Of a DNA stretch of 64,000 nt, positions 9,741 to 18,391 are shown piece by piece. Made by a program: the position numbers and the translations under genes. How positions within the stretch are numbered: position 1 is the first letter of the stretch; each line of letters begins with the position of its first letter. The notes under the pieces are model-generated. The model had not been told where the DNA came from. It made no database searches and saw only the letters and a list, made by a program, of their open reading frames with translations. This DNA comes from Nocardia brasiliensis NBRC 14402. Lineage in GTDB: Bacteria; Actinomycetota; Actinomycetes; Mycobacteriales; Mycobacteriaceae. Where the stretch lies: positions 186,001-250,000 of the forward strand of contig NZ_BAFT02000027.1 in assembly GCF_000308475.2 (NCBI RefSeq), given 5' to 3'.

Positions 9741-10556
9741 ATGACAGCGACCGTCGCCATCGGGGAGTTCGCCCGGCTCACGTACCTGACCGTGAAGACG
9801 CTGCGGTATTACCACGACATCGAGTTGCTCGCGCCTGTCTCGATCGATAGCGGCTCGGGGTACCGGCGCTATTCGATCGATCAGGTGCCTCAGGCGCATC
9901 TGATCCGCAGGCTGCGCCAGCTCGATATGCCGTTGCCCGAGATCAAGGCCGTGCTCGACGCGGCCGACGAGGACACCCGCAACGCCGCGCTGCGCGCCCA
10001 CCTCGAACGCATGGAAGCCGAACTGGCGCGCACCCGCGCGGTGGTGGCATCGCTGCGTGCGCTGCTGACCCCCACCGCGCCGCTCGCGGTCGAATATCGC
10101 TCGGAAGCCGCCTTTCCCGCGCTCGCGATCGCGGAGGTGGTCACCCGGGAGGCGATCGGCCCGTGGTGCGAAGCGGCGTTCACCCTGCTGCACCAGACGC
10201 TGGGCGCGGCGGGCATCGCGCCGGTCGGCGTCGACGGCGCCACCTACTCGACGGAGTTCTTCGAGAACGACATCGGTGCGGTGGTCGCCTTCGTCCCGAT
10301 TCCCGGCGACGCCGAGCTCGCACTGCCCGACCGGGTCTCGCGCATCGAACTGCCCGCGCGCCGGTTCGCGGTCGCGCGACACGACGGACCGTTCGACGAC
10401 TTCGACCGCACCTATGGCGCGCTCGGCAGTCACGTCGCCGAGCACGACGAGTCGCTCGCCGAACCGATCCGCGAGCGCTACCTGGTGAGTCCCGACGCCA
10501 CCGACGACCCGCACGCCTACCGCACCGAAGTCTGCTGGCCGATCGGCCTGCTCTGA
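9741..10556 (+). CDS. MerR family regulator with GyrI-like effector domain
   Basis: A 271-residue regulator from ATG 9741. The winged helix (FARLTYLTVKTLRYYHDI, then SGSGYRRYS) fills the first 70 residues, a coiled-coil linker runs to about 115, and the rest resembles GyrI-like/BltR-type ligand-binding domains (PARRFAVARHDGPFDDF). Such regulators sense hydrophobic or cationic drugs and activate detoxification genes. The VOC gene starts 15 bp after its stop and is a likely target in the same operon. The 5-residue upstream extension from 9726 has no better ribosome binding site. Confidence 0.92.
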   Translation: MTATVAIGEFARLTYLTVKTLRYYHDIELLAPVSIDSGSGYRRYSIDQVPQAHLIRRLRQLDMPLPEIKAVLDAADEDTRNAALRAHLERMEAELARTRAVVASLRALLTPTAPLAVEYRSEAAFPALAIAEVVTREAIGPWCEAAFTLLHQTLGAAGIAPVGVDGATYSTEFFENDIGAVVAFVPIPGDAELALPDRVSRIELPARRFAVARHDGPFDDFDRTYGALGSHVAEHDESLAEPIRERYLVSPDATDDPHAYRTEVCWPIGLL

Positions 10557-10571
10557 AAAATGGAGACCCCC

Positions 10572-10922
10572 ATGACGCTCACCCTCGCGCACATCACCAT
10601 CGACAGCGCCGACGCCGCCGCCTTGGCCGGCTTCTGGTCCGAGCTGCTCGACCTCCCGGTCGACCCGGCGGCCTCGACCGAATTCGCCACCGTGGGCCGC
10701 ACCGCCGGGGCCGCGCCGGTGCTGATGTTCATCCGGGTGCCCGACAAGACTCCCGGCAAGAACGTCATCCACCTCGACCTGCACGCCGCGGACTGGCAGC
10801 GGCACATCGACCGGGCGATCAGCCTGGGCGCCAAGCGCATCGGCGATTTCGACGAGTACGGCGCGCAGTGGACCACGCTGGCCGATCCGGAAGGCAACCT
10901 CTTCGATATCGGCGCGCAGTAG
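10572..10922 (+). CDS. VOC (glyoxalase/bleomycin-resistance fold) family protein
   Basis: A 116-residue protein starting MTLTLAHITIDSADAAALA; ATG 10572 has GGAG at 10562-10565 with ideal spacing, so the in-frame ATG at 10560 is less likely. The typical beta-alpha-beta-beta-beta module is visible (AGFWSELLDLPV, NVIHLDLHAADW, WTTLADPEGNLFDI). Metal-ligand-like positions are present (His8, His near 66, Glu in DPEGN), consistent with a glyoxalase-like enzyme or drug-binding protein. It directly follows the MerR regulator, so an inducible detoxification role is a reasonable inference. Confidence 0.9.
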   Translation: MTLTLAHITIDSADAAALAGFWSELLDLPVDPAASTEFATVGRTAGAAPVLMFIRVPDKTPGKNVIHLDLHAADWQRHIDRAISLGAKRIGDFDEYGAQWTTLADPEGNLFDIGAQ

Positions 10923-10930
10923 CCCGACAC

Positions 10931-10969
10931 CGGCGGAGCCCGGCACCGATCAGGTGCCGGGCTCCGCTG
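10931..10969. terminator. Bidirectional hairpin terminator between convergent genes
   Basis: A perfect 14-bp stem (CGGAGCCCGGCACC at 10934-10947 with its complement at 10953-10966, loop GATCA), extendable by flanking pairs. It sits between the convergent VOC and SRPBCC genes. Confidence 0.85.
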
Positions 10970-10984
10970 CGCGGTGCCGGTGCG

Positions 10985-11419
10985 TCAGGCGAGTTCCTTC
11001 TGCAGGTTGCCGAGCACCTCGGCCTGGATCTTCTTCAGGCCCAGCGGTGCGAAGATCCCCTCGAAGATGCCCTTGACCCCGCCCGCGCCCTGCCAGGTGG
11101 TGCGCTGGGTGACCTGCGAGCCGGTGCCGTCCGGGGTCACCGTCCAGGTGGTGACCAGGGTGGAGTTCGAATCCCGCTCGGTGACAATCGAATCGGACAC
11201 CGTCACGACGGCGTGCACATTGCGCGAACGCTTCTCGGTGGCCTGTAGCGTCCACTCGGCCACGGTGCCCGCGCCCTTGCCGCCCTCGACCACCTTGTAA
11301 TCGCGGTAGTGCGCGGACAGAATGCGCGGCCGCACCGTCTCGTAGTCCGCGATGGCTTCGAGGGTGCGCTGCGGGTCCGCCGCAACGGCGATCGAACTGC
11401 TGGCGCTGACCTGTCCCAC
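10985..11419 (-). CDS. SRPBCC (polyketide cyclase/START-like) family protein
   Basis: A 144-residue protein starting at GTG 11419 (MGQVSASSSIAVAADPQ) with AGGAG about 6 bases upstream. The SRPBCC pattern is clear: an N-terminal strand with substitution for binding (ASSSIAVAADPQRTLEAIADYE), a central TVTPDGTGSQVTQRT strand, and a C-terminal helix (GLKKIQAEVLGNLQKEL). These proteins bind small lipophilic ligands. It corresponds by position to M. tuberculosis Rv3718c and is divergently transcribed from the FAD oxidoreductase/methyltransferase pair, so a lipid-related role is plausible but unproven. Confidence 0.88.
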   Translation of the reverse strand: MGQVSASSSIAVAADPQRTLEAIADYETVRPRILSAHYRDYKVVEGGKGAGTVAEWTLQATEKRSRNVHAVVTVSDSIVTERDSNSTLVTTWTVTPDGTGSQVTQRTTWQGAGGVKGIFEGIFAPLGLKKIQAEVLGNLQKELA

Positions 11420-11620
11420 AATGAGCTCCTTGTCCGGGTACGGTAACTCGACCGGTGTACATCCTGCCCTGTAGCGGCCGCCACGCCGTATACCGGTGCA
11501 GCCGTGTGGCGAACTTCTCTACCCGGGCCGATATTCCGGTTCGCAACATATGCGTGACATTTCTCCCCGGACCCCGCCCTCGCGGTGGTCTGACAATGCG
11601 GTGCGTACTAGCGTCGAGGG

Positions 11621-13069
11621 GTGGCAGTGAGTCTGTTGGGCAAGGCCGGACGCGCGCCGGTCGCACGCGAATCCGGGTTTACCGCGCACCACGCTGGGGT
11701 CGAGCGACTCTTGGCGAGTTATCGCGCTATTCCCCGGAACGCAAATGTCCGTTTAGCGAAGAAAACCTCCAATCTCTTCCGAGCCAGAGCCAAGAACCCC
11801 GCGCCGGGACTCGACGTCTCCGGCCTCACCGGGGTCATCGCGGTCGACCCGGTCGCGAAGACCGCGGACGTGGCCGGCATGACCACCTACGAGGACCTGG
11901 TCGCGGCGACCCTGCCCTACGGTCTCGCGCCGTTCGTGGTGCCGCAGCTCAAGACGATCACCCTGGGCGGCGCGGTGACCGGCCTCGGCATCGAGTCGAC
12001 CTCGTTCCGCAACGGCCTGCCGCACGAGTCCGTGCTGGAGATGGACATCCTGACCGGTGCGGGCGAGATCATCACCGCCACGCCCGACAACGAGCACGCG
12101 GATCTGTTCCGCGGCTTCCCCAACTCCTACGGCACCCTGGGCTATTCGGTCCGGCTGAAGATCGAGCTGGAGACGGTGCTGCCCTTCGTGGCCCTCCGGC
12201 ATCTGCGCTTCCACGACCTGCGTGAGCTCGAGCGCACGCTCGCCGACATCGTCATCGCACGCTCCTACGACGGCGAGCGGGTGGACTACCTCGACGGGGT
12301 CGTGTTCACCGCCGACGAGAGCTATCTGACGCTGGGCCGGCAGACCGACGAGCCCGGCCCGGTCAGCGATTACACCGATATGGACATCTACTACCGGTCC
12401 ATCCAGCACGACGACGCCGCGCCCAAACGCGACCGGCTGACCATCCACGACTACCTGTGGCGCTGGGACACCGACTGGTTCTGGTGCTCGCGCGCCTTCG
12501 GCACGCAGAACCCGAAGATCCGCCGGTTCTGGCCGAAACGCTACCGGCGCAGCAGTTTCTACTGGAAGCTCATCGCGCTGGACCACAAGTACGACATCGC
12601 CGACAAGCTGGAGGCGCGCAAAGGCAACCCGCCGCGCGAGCGGGTGGTCCAGGACATCGAGGTGCCGGTGGAGCGCACCGCCGACTTCGTCGAATGGTTC
12701 CTGCGCGAGATCCCGATCGAGCCGATCTGGCTGTGCCCGCTGCGCCTGCGCGACACCGGCGACACCTCCGGCAGCACGGAACGCACCTGGCCGCTGTACC
12801 CGCTGGAGCCGAACCGGACCTACGTCAACGCCGGATTCTGGTCGGCCGTGCCCACCGTCCCCGGTGCGCCGGAAGGGGCGGCCAACCGGGCGATCGAGCG
12901 CACCGTGACCGACTTCGACGGACATAAGTCGCTGTACTCGGATTCCTATTACGACAAAGATGAGTTCGCGGCGCTGTACGGCGGCAATACCTACACCGAA
13001 CTGAAAAAACGCTACGACCCGGACCAGCGGCTGCTGGATTTGTATTCGAAGGCGGTGCAACGCAAATGA
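11621..13069 (+). CDS. FAD-binding oxidoreductase of a 10-methyl fatty-acid pair (TmsA/BfaA-like)
   Basis: A 482-residue PCMH-type FAD oxidoreductase. The FAD-binding core lies at about residues 65-190 (VIAVDPVAKTADVAGMTTY, PQLKTITLGGAVTGLGIES, GTLGYSVRL), followed by a DWARF1/Rv3719-like substrate domain rich in Trp/Tyr. In other Actinobacteria the homologous pair makes 10-methylstearic (tuberculostearic) acid: the methyltransferase adds a methylene to oleate and the flavoprotein reduces it with NADPH. The stop overlaps the methyltransferase start by four bases (ATGA), so translation is coupled. GTG 11627 has GAGGGG at better spacing than GTG 11621; the two starts differ by two residues. Confidence 0.9.
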   Translation: MAVSLLGKAGRAPVARESGFTAHHAGVERLLASYRAIPRNANVRLAKKTSNLFRARAKNPAPGLDVSGLTGVIAVDPVAKTADVAGMTTYEDLVAATLPYGLAPFVVPQLKTITLGGAVTGLGIESTSFRNGLPHESVLEMDILTGAGEIITATPDNEHADLFRGFPNSYGTLGYSVRLKIELETVLPFVALRHLRFHDLRELERTLADIVIARSYDGERVDYLDGVVFTADESYLTLGRQTDEPGPVSDYTDMDIYYRSIQHDDAAPKRDRLTIHDYLWRWDTDWFWCSRAFGTQNPKIRRFWPKRYRRSSFYWKLIALDHKYDIADKLEARKGNPPRERVVQDIEVPVERTADFVEWFLREIPIEPIWLCPLRLRDTGDTSGSTERTWPLYPLEPNRTYVNAGFWSAVPTVPGAPEGAANRAIERTVTDFDGHKSLYSDSYYDKDEFAALYGGNTYTELKKRYDPDQRLLDLYSKAVQRK

Positions 13070-14382
13070 CGACATTCAAGGACCGTTCTGACGTCTTAGC
13101 CGATCTCGGGACCAAACTCAGCATTGCCGAGATCTTCGAGACGCTGATCGAGGGCGAGGTCCCGATCCGGCTGACCGCCTACGACGGCAGCACGACCGGC
13201 CCGGCGGACTCGAAGTACCAACTCGACATCAAGACGCCGCGCGGCATCAACTACCTGGCGACCGCGCCCGGCGATCTCGGCATGGCGCGCGCCTACATCG
13301 CGGGCGACATGACCGCCGAGGGCGTGCACCCCGGCGACCCGTACGACATCCTGAAGGCGATGGACAGCCTGAAGTTCCGGCGTCCGTCCGCGCTGGCGCT
13401 GCTCGCCATCGCCCGCTCGCTCGGCTGGGAACGGCTCAAGCCGATCGCGCCGCCGCCGCAGGAGACGCTGCCGCGCTGGCGCCGGATCGCACTGGAAGGC
13501 CTGCGGCACTCGAAGACTCGCGACGCCGAGGCCATCCACCACCACTACGACGTCTCGAACACCTTCTACGAGTACGTACTCGGCCCCTCGATGACCTACA
13601 CCTGTGCGTGTTACGAGAACGAGGAGCAGACCCTCGAGCAGGCGCAGGAGAACAAGTACCGCCTGGTCTTCGACAAGCTGCGGCTGAAGGAAGGCGACCG
13701 GCTGCTCGATATCGGCTGCGGCTGGGGCGGCATGGTGCGCTACGCGGCCAAGCGCGGGGTCAAGGTGATCGGCGCGACGCTGTCGGCCGAGCAGGCCGAA
13801 TGGGCCCAGGCCAAGATCGCCGAGCAGGGCCTGTCCGAGCTGGCCGAGGTGCGGCACTCCGACTACCGCGACATCCCGGAATCCGGCTTCGACGCGGTGT
13901 CCTCGATCGGCCTCACCGAGCACATCGGTGTGCACAACTACCCGTACTACTTCGAGTTCATCCAGAGCAAGCTGCGCGACGGCGGCCTGTTCCTGAACCA
14001 CTGCATCACCCGGCCGGACAACACCAGGACCACCAAGGCGGGCGACTTCATCGACCGCTACGTGTTCCCTGACGGCGAACTGATCGGTTCCGGCCGGATC
14101 ATCTCCGAGATCCAGAACGTCGGACTCGAGGTGCTGCACGAGGAGAACCTGCGCGAGCACTACGCGCTCACCCTGCACGAATGGTGCAAGAACCTGGTGC
14201 AGAACTGGGATGCCTGCGTCGCCGAGGTCGGCGAGGGCACCGCCAAGGTGTGGGGCCTGTACATGGCCGGTTGCCGGCTCGGCTTCCAGCGCAACGTGGT
14301 TCAGCTGCACCAGGTGCTCGGCGTCAAGCTCCCGCCGGACGGCACCTGGACCGTGCCCTTGCGCCCCTGGTGGACAGCTTGA
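13066..14382 (+). CDS. SAM-dependent fatty-acid methyltransferase, cyclopropane-synthase family (TmsB/BfaB-like)
   Basis: A 438-residue member of the CFA/mycolic cyclopropane synthase family. The SAM site LLDIGCGWGGM lies at about 213-223, preceded by the family hallmark HHHYDVSNTFYEYVLGP (158-174) and MTYTCACY. The C-terminal HEWCKNL and GLYMAGCRLGFQ stretches are also typical, as is the roughly 150-residue N-terminal extension. With the upstream flavoprotein it probably converts oleoyl phospholipid chains to 10-methylene and then 10-methyl chains. The order corresponds to M. tuberculosis Rv3719-Rv3720. A plain cyclopropane product cannot be excluded from sequence. Confidence 0.93.
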   Translation: MTTFKDRSDVLADLGTKLSIAEIFETLIEGEVPIRLTAYDGSTTGPADSKYQLDIKTPRGINYLATAPGDLGMARAYIAGDMTAEGVHPGDPYDILKAMDSLKFRRPSALALLAIARSLGWERLKPIAPPPQETLPRWRRIALEGLRHSKTRDAEAIHHHYDVSNTFYEYVLGPSMTYTCACYENEEQTLEQAQENKYRLVFDKLRLKEGDRLLDIGCGWGGMVRYAAKRGVKVIGATLSAEQAEWAQAKIAEQGLSELAEVRHSDYRDIPESGFDAVSSIGLTEHIGVHNYPYYFEFIQSKLRDGGLFLNHCITRPDNTRTTKAGDFIDRYVFPDGELIGSGRIISEIQNVGLEVLHEENLREHYALTLHEWCKNLVQNWDACVAEVGEGTAKVWGLYMAGCRLGFQRNVVQLHQVLGVKLPPDGTWTVPLRPWWTA

Positions 14383-14426
14383 GCGCGACGAAACTCCGCT
14401 GACACGGGGTTCGGCGTCCCGCAGTT

Positions 14427-14477
14427 GAATTGCCCGCCCTAGTCCAGGAGTTCGTCCAGGAACCGGGCGGGCAATTC
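14427..14477. terminator. Inverted repeat spanning the 3' end of the PknK-like gene
   Basis: Perfect 13-bp arms, GAATTGCCCGCCC (14427-14439) and its complement (14465-14477), with a 25-bp loop. The right arm codes for the last residues of the kinase and the left arm begins at its stop codon. It separates two convergent genes and probably terminates transcription from at least one side. Confidence 0.6.
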
Positions 14478-17400
14478 TATGTCTCCGGTGTGTGCTGCGG
14501 CGGTGGGCATTTCGGCGCGCAGCACGCGCAGGATGGACACGACACCGGGTCCCGCGTCGAGCAGTGGCCTGGTCCAGCCGAGTTCGGCGCAGGTCGCGGC
14601 CGCGGGCAGGAGCAGGCCGGTGGCCTCGCCGACCCAGCCGGAGGCGGCGAGACATTCGGCGAGCAACAGCGCCGCGTCCAATTCCGCACGCGGGCGGTGC
14701 TTGTCGACCATGCGGGCGTACAGGGCGCGCGCTCGCCGCACCGCGCGATCATCCGAGCCGAGGCTGCCCTCGGCCAGCAGCGTACGAATGGCCGCGATCT
14801 CCTCGGCCTCGGCGGCGAGCACGGCGGCACCGGTCATCCGGTGGCCCGGATGCAGCGCTCCCGCAGGTGCTTCCGCGGACTGGTCGTCGCGCTCCAGCGC
14901 GAGTCCGAGGCGCACCCGTTCGGCGCGGATATGCGCGCCGAGCCGGGTCAACCGGTTGTCGGCGGCGATCCGCGCGCCCTCGTCGAGCCGGGCCGCGGCC
15001 GTGAACAGGTCGCCCAGTACCGCTTTCACCCGCGCGCCGACCACGAAGGTCGCGATGAGGAAATCCACCGGGCCGACCCGGGCGACCAGCTGATGGCTTT
15101 CGTCGAGCAGCTGGTCGGCCACGTCCAGATCGCCACGGCGGTAGTTCAATTCACCGAGCAGCGCCGCCGCGACCCGCACCGCGTGCGAGCGCGGACCCGA
15201 GCGCGCCTTCGCGACCTCCCACGCCTCCTGGAAACACTGTGTCGCGGTGGCGATGTCGAGTTGCTCGTAGGCGGCCGCGCCGCGCCCGCACAAGCCGAAC
15301 ACCGCACCGAGCGGATCCTTGGACCGCGCATGATATTCCGCCGCCCAGTCCTGGATGGACCGCGCGCCCTCGAAGTCGAACTCGCACAACCGCACGAACG
15401 AGGTCAGATTCGCCGCGGTCGACACGGTCCAGGCGGGCAGGTCCTGCGGGCTCTGCAGGCAGTCCGCGACCCGATCGAGCACGCCTTCGGTCCGGTCCCT
15501 GGCGATCTGATCGGCGGCGCCGAGCACGGCGGCCTGGCAGCGCTGCTGTTTGACGTCCTCGTCGGTGGCCGCGCCACGCGCGAGCAGATTCGACAACCGG
15601 CCCAGCGCCGTGCGCGCCGCACCGGATTGCTGCAGATTCACATTCGCCCGCGCCACCGCCATCAACAGCTTGGACCGCGAAGCCACCTGCTGCATCGGCA
15701 GTTTCGAGACCGTGCCGAGCAGCGTGGCCAGCCGGGACCGGTCGATGAGGTCCATGCCGCCGACCTCGAGCAGGTCCAGCGCCATCTTGAGGTCGGTGGC
15801 CGCCAGCGCGTGATCCACCGATTTGCGCAGCAGCTGGTGTTCGGCGTACCAGCGGGATGCCTTGCGGTGCAGGGTTTTCGACTTTCCCGGCTGCGCGCGC
15901 TCCAAGCGGGCGCGCAGATGCTCGGCGAACAGCGGCTGCATCCGGAACCATTCCGGGTCGTGCTCGATCCGGCGCAGGAACAGTTCCCGCTGCTCGGCCT
16001 GGATGAGCAGCTGTTCGGCGTCCTCGTCCTCCGACAGCGCCGAAGCCAGCGAACCGCACACCCGTTCGGTCACCGCGATCGACATCAGGAAGTCGAGCAT
16101 CCTGGGTTCCAGTGTGTCCAGGACGTTTTCGGCGAGATACTCGCGAATGCCGTGATTACCGCCGGACAGTTGCGCGAGCAGCTGCACCGGATCGGTCTTG
16201 CCCCGCAGGGACAAGCTGACCAGCTGGATGGCGGCGGGCCAGCCGTCGGTGGTCCGGTGGATCTCCGACACCTGGCCGTCGGTGAGCGCGAACCCGTGCC
16301 GCTGCACCAGGATCTCCCTGGTCTCGGCCGCGGTCAGGCGCAGTGCGGCGGAACCGATTTCGACCAATTCGTCGTGTACCCGCATCCGGCTGGTGGGCAG
16401 GCCGGACTGCTCCCGGCTGGTCACCACGAAGCGCAGATGGTGACAACCGTTGTCCAGCAACGCGTCCATCGCCCGGTGCGCACCCGTGTCGGTGACCCGA
16501 TGCCAGTCGTCGACCACCACGACCAGGGTGCTGCCGCTCGCATGGATCTCGTCGATCAGCGTGGAAATCACGAAAGCGGCTGCGTCGGCGGGTCTTTCCT
16601 CCAGCACCTGATCCAGGCCGTTGCCGATATCCGGGCGGACCCGGCGGATCGCCTGGATCAGGTGCGCGAGAAACCAGATCTCGTTGTCGTCACCGTGATC
16701 CACCCCGAGCCAGGCGACCGGGATACCGCGCTCGGTCAGGTCGGTACGCCACTGCGCGGCCACCGTGCTCTTGCCGAACCCGGCGGGCGCGTGGATCACG
16801 GCCAGCCTGCGCCTGCCGCCGGCCCGCAGCACGTCCAGCAGGCGCGGGCGGGGCGCCGGTTCCCGCGCCGGGGTCGGCGGCCGGAACTTCGTGGCGGCGG
16901 TGGGCGGGAGGGTCGCCCCCGTGCCCGCCTGCCGTCCACCTCCGGTGTGCTGGGAGACCGCGGGCCGCAACGTCAACGGCCAACTGCGCCGGGCGGTCAC
17001 CGCGGGGCGCGACGACGAGGTCTCGGCCGGACGATCGATCGGCTCGGGCGCGGCGACGGTTTCCAGCAACGCCATCTCGTCGGGCATGTGGTCGTGATCG
17101 CGCTGCACCGAACGCAACAGCTGGCCGAAGTCGTAGGCCGTCGTGGGGCGATCGGCGGGATCGGTCGCCATCGCGTGCTGGATCACCTCGGCCACGTCGG
17201 CGGGAATATCGTGCTCGCGCAGATCGGGCACCGGCTGGGTGGTGATCCGCAGAAACTGCGCGACCACCTTCTCCCCCGCCTGCCGCTCGAACGCCGCATG
17301 ACCGGTGAGCAGCGCGAACAGGGTGGCGCCCAGGCCGTAGACGTCGGAGCGGATCGTCGGATCGTCGCCCTTGAGCACCTCCGGCGCGGTGAACGCGGGC

Positions 17401-17996
17401 GAGCCCGTGATCATGCTGCTGGAGGTCTGGAAACCGCCGGGGATGCGGGCGATCCCGAAATCGGTCAGCTGCGGTTCGCCGTATCCGCTGAGCAGCACGT
17501 TCGCCGGTTTCACGTCGCGGTGCAGGATCTGGGCCCGGTGCGCGCTCTCGATCGCACCCGCGAGCTTCACCCCGGCCCGCAGCGAATCGGCCCAGGTGAG
17601 CGGGCCCTGATCGCGGATGACCTGCTCCAGCGAGCCACGGGTGCAGTACGGCATCACGATGAACGGCAAACCGCTGGGCGTGACGTCGACCTGCAAAATG
17701 TCGACGATGTTCGGATGGCCGGACAATCGGCCCATGGCCTGTTCCTCGCGCAGGAAGCGTTCGCGGCTTTCCACCTCGATCTCCGAGGAGAGCACCTTCA
17801 CCGCGACGACGCGCTCGAGCGTCCGCTGCACACAGCGGTACACCACGCCGAATCCACCCCGGCCGATCTCCTTCGCCTCGGCGAGCCCCATCGCCTCCAG
17901 CTCGTCGGCGATGCCGAGCAGCGGGTGGCGCTGGGTGTCCGAGTCGGCAGGGGTCGAGTCGGGACCGACCTCGTCCGAACGCGTCCGTGGATTCAT
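14439..17996 (-). CDS. pknK: PknK-like Ser/Thr kinase fused to MalT-like STAND ATPase
   Basis: An 1185-residue protein. The N-terminal kinase has GRGGFG (45-50), catalytic Lys67, HRDVKPAN (159-166) and DFG (179-181), so it should be active. A linker follows, then a STAND NTPase with Walker A APAGFGKST (Lys409) and Walker B LVVVVDDWH (491-499), then several hundred residues of helical TPR-like repeats. There is no transmembrane segment and no obvious LuxR-type helix-turn-helix at the C-terminus, as in mycobacterial PknK (Rv3080c, about 1110 residues). PknK proteins link growth-phase or stress signals to transcription and translation. ATG 17996 opens with MNPRTRSDE. The gene is monocistronic with about 400 bp of non-coding DNA upstream. 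Confidence 0.9.
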   Translation of the reverse strand: MNPRTRSDEVGPDSTPADSDTQRHPLLGIADELEAMGLAEAKEIGRGGFGVVYRCVQRTLERVVAVKVLSSEIEVESRERFLREEQAMGRLSGHPNIVDILQVDVTPSGLPFIVMPYCTRGSLEQVIRDQGPLTWADSLRAGVKLAGAIESAHRAQILHRDVKPANVLLSGYGEPQLTDFGIARIPGGFQTSSSMITGSPAFTAPEVLKGDDPTIRSDVYGLGATLFALLTGHAAFERQAGEKVVAQFLRITTQPVPDLREHDIPADVAEVIQHAMATDPADRPTTAYDFGQLLRSVQRDHDHMPDEMALLETVAAPEPIDRPAETSSSRPAVTARRSWPLTLRPAVSQHTGGGRQAGTGATLPPTAATKFRPPTPAREPAPRPRLLDVLRAGGRRRLAVIHAPAGFGKSTVAAQWRTDLTERGIPVAWLGVDHGDDNEIWFLAHLIQAIRRVRPDIGNGLDQVLEERPADAAAFVISTLIDEIHASGSTLVVVVDDWHRVTDTGAHRAMDALLDNGCHHLRFVVTSREQSGLPTSRMRVHDELVEIGSAALRLTAAETREILVQRHGFALTDGQVSEIHRTTDGWPAAIQLVSLSLRGKTDPVQLLAQLSGGNHGIREYLAENVLDTLEPRMLDFLMSIAVTERVCGSLASALSEDEDAEQLLIQAEQRELFLRRIEHDPEWFRMQPLFAEHLRARLERAQPGKSKTLHRKASRWYAEHQLLRKSVDHALAATDLKMALDLLEVGGMDLIDRSRLATLLGTVSKLPMQQVASRSKLLMAVARANVNLQQSGAARTALGRLSNLLARGAATDEDVKQQRCQAAVLGAADQIARDRTEGVLDRVADCLQSPQDLPAWTVSTAANLTSFVRLCEFDFEGARSIQDWAAEYHARSKDPLGAVFGLCGRGAAAYEQLDIATATQCFQEAWEVAKARSGPRSHAVRVAAALLGELNYRRGDLDVADQLLDESHQLVARVGPVDFLIATFVVGARVKAVLGDLFTAAARLDEGARIAADNRLTRLGAHIRAERVRLGLALERDDQSAEAPAGALHPGHRMTGAAVLAAEAEEIAAIRTLLAEGSLGSDDRAVRRARALYARMVDKHRPRAELDAALLLAECLAASGWVGEATGLLLPAAATCAELGWTRPLLDAGPGVVSILRVLRAEMPTAAAHTGDIELPARFLDELLD

Positions 17997-18391
17997 GTGA
18001 CCACCTCGAACTCACATCGAATCGGCGTCACCGGCGACCAACTGGCGCGCCGACCGCGGACATCCCGAGAACCCTCGCGATGTCCGATATGTCTGCGCAT
18101 ACTCCAACGTAGCGCGGCCCGGCATCAGTCGGCAGAAGTTTCGAATCCGCATGATTTCCACCACCACCCTCCGGATAATTCTGCCCAGGTCAGCGCCACG
18201 CGGCGGGGACTCGCCGCCGATGCGCACAGAAACGAGAGCCGCTCCATTACATTCTGACGCCTGGCGTGGGGTGAAGCGCGGCATCCGCTACCGACCGGCG
18301 GCGTCGGCTCGGTACAGGCGCGGGAGGAGTTGCCGACCAGCGCTCGGGCGGGCGCCGGGTCCAGCGGCGCGGTCGCAGTGCCCCGATGCGG
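17997..18391. other. Intergenic region upstream of the PknK-like gene
   Basis: About 395 bp without a credible gene. It presumably carries the kinase promoter. A 90-codon minus-strand frame at 18012-18284 has no ribosome binding site and no coherent composition. The 18060-18260 part is less GC-rich than its surroundings. I see no repeat or strong hairpin. Confidence 0.5.

Noticed and set aside
14430..18257. 1275-codon plus frame opposite the PknK-like gene
   Set aside because: Shadow of the kinase; no domain or ribosome site.
18012..18284. 90-codon minus frame upstream of the PknK-like gene
   Set aside because: No ribosome site, no recognisable composition.
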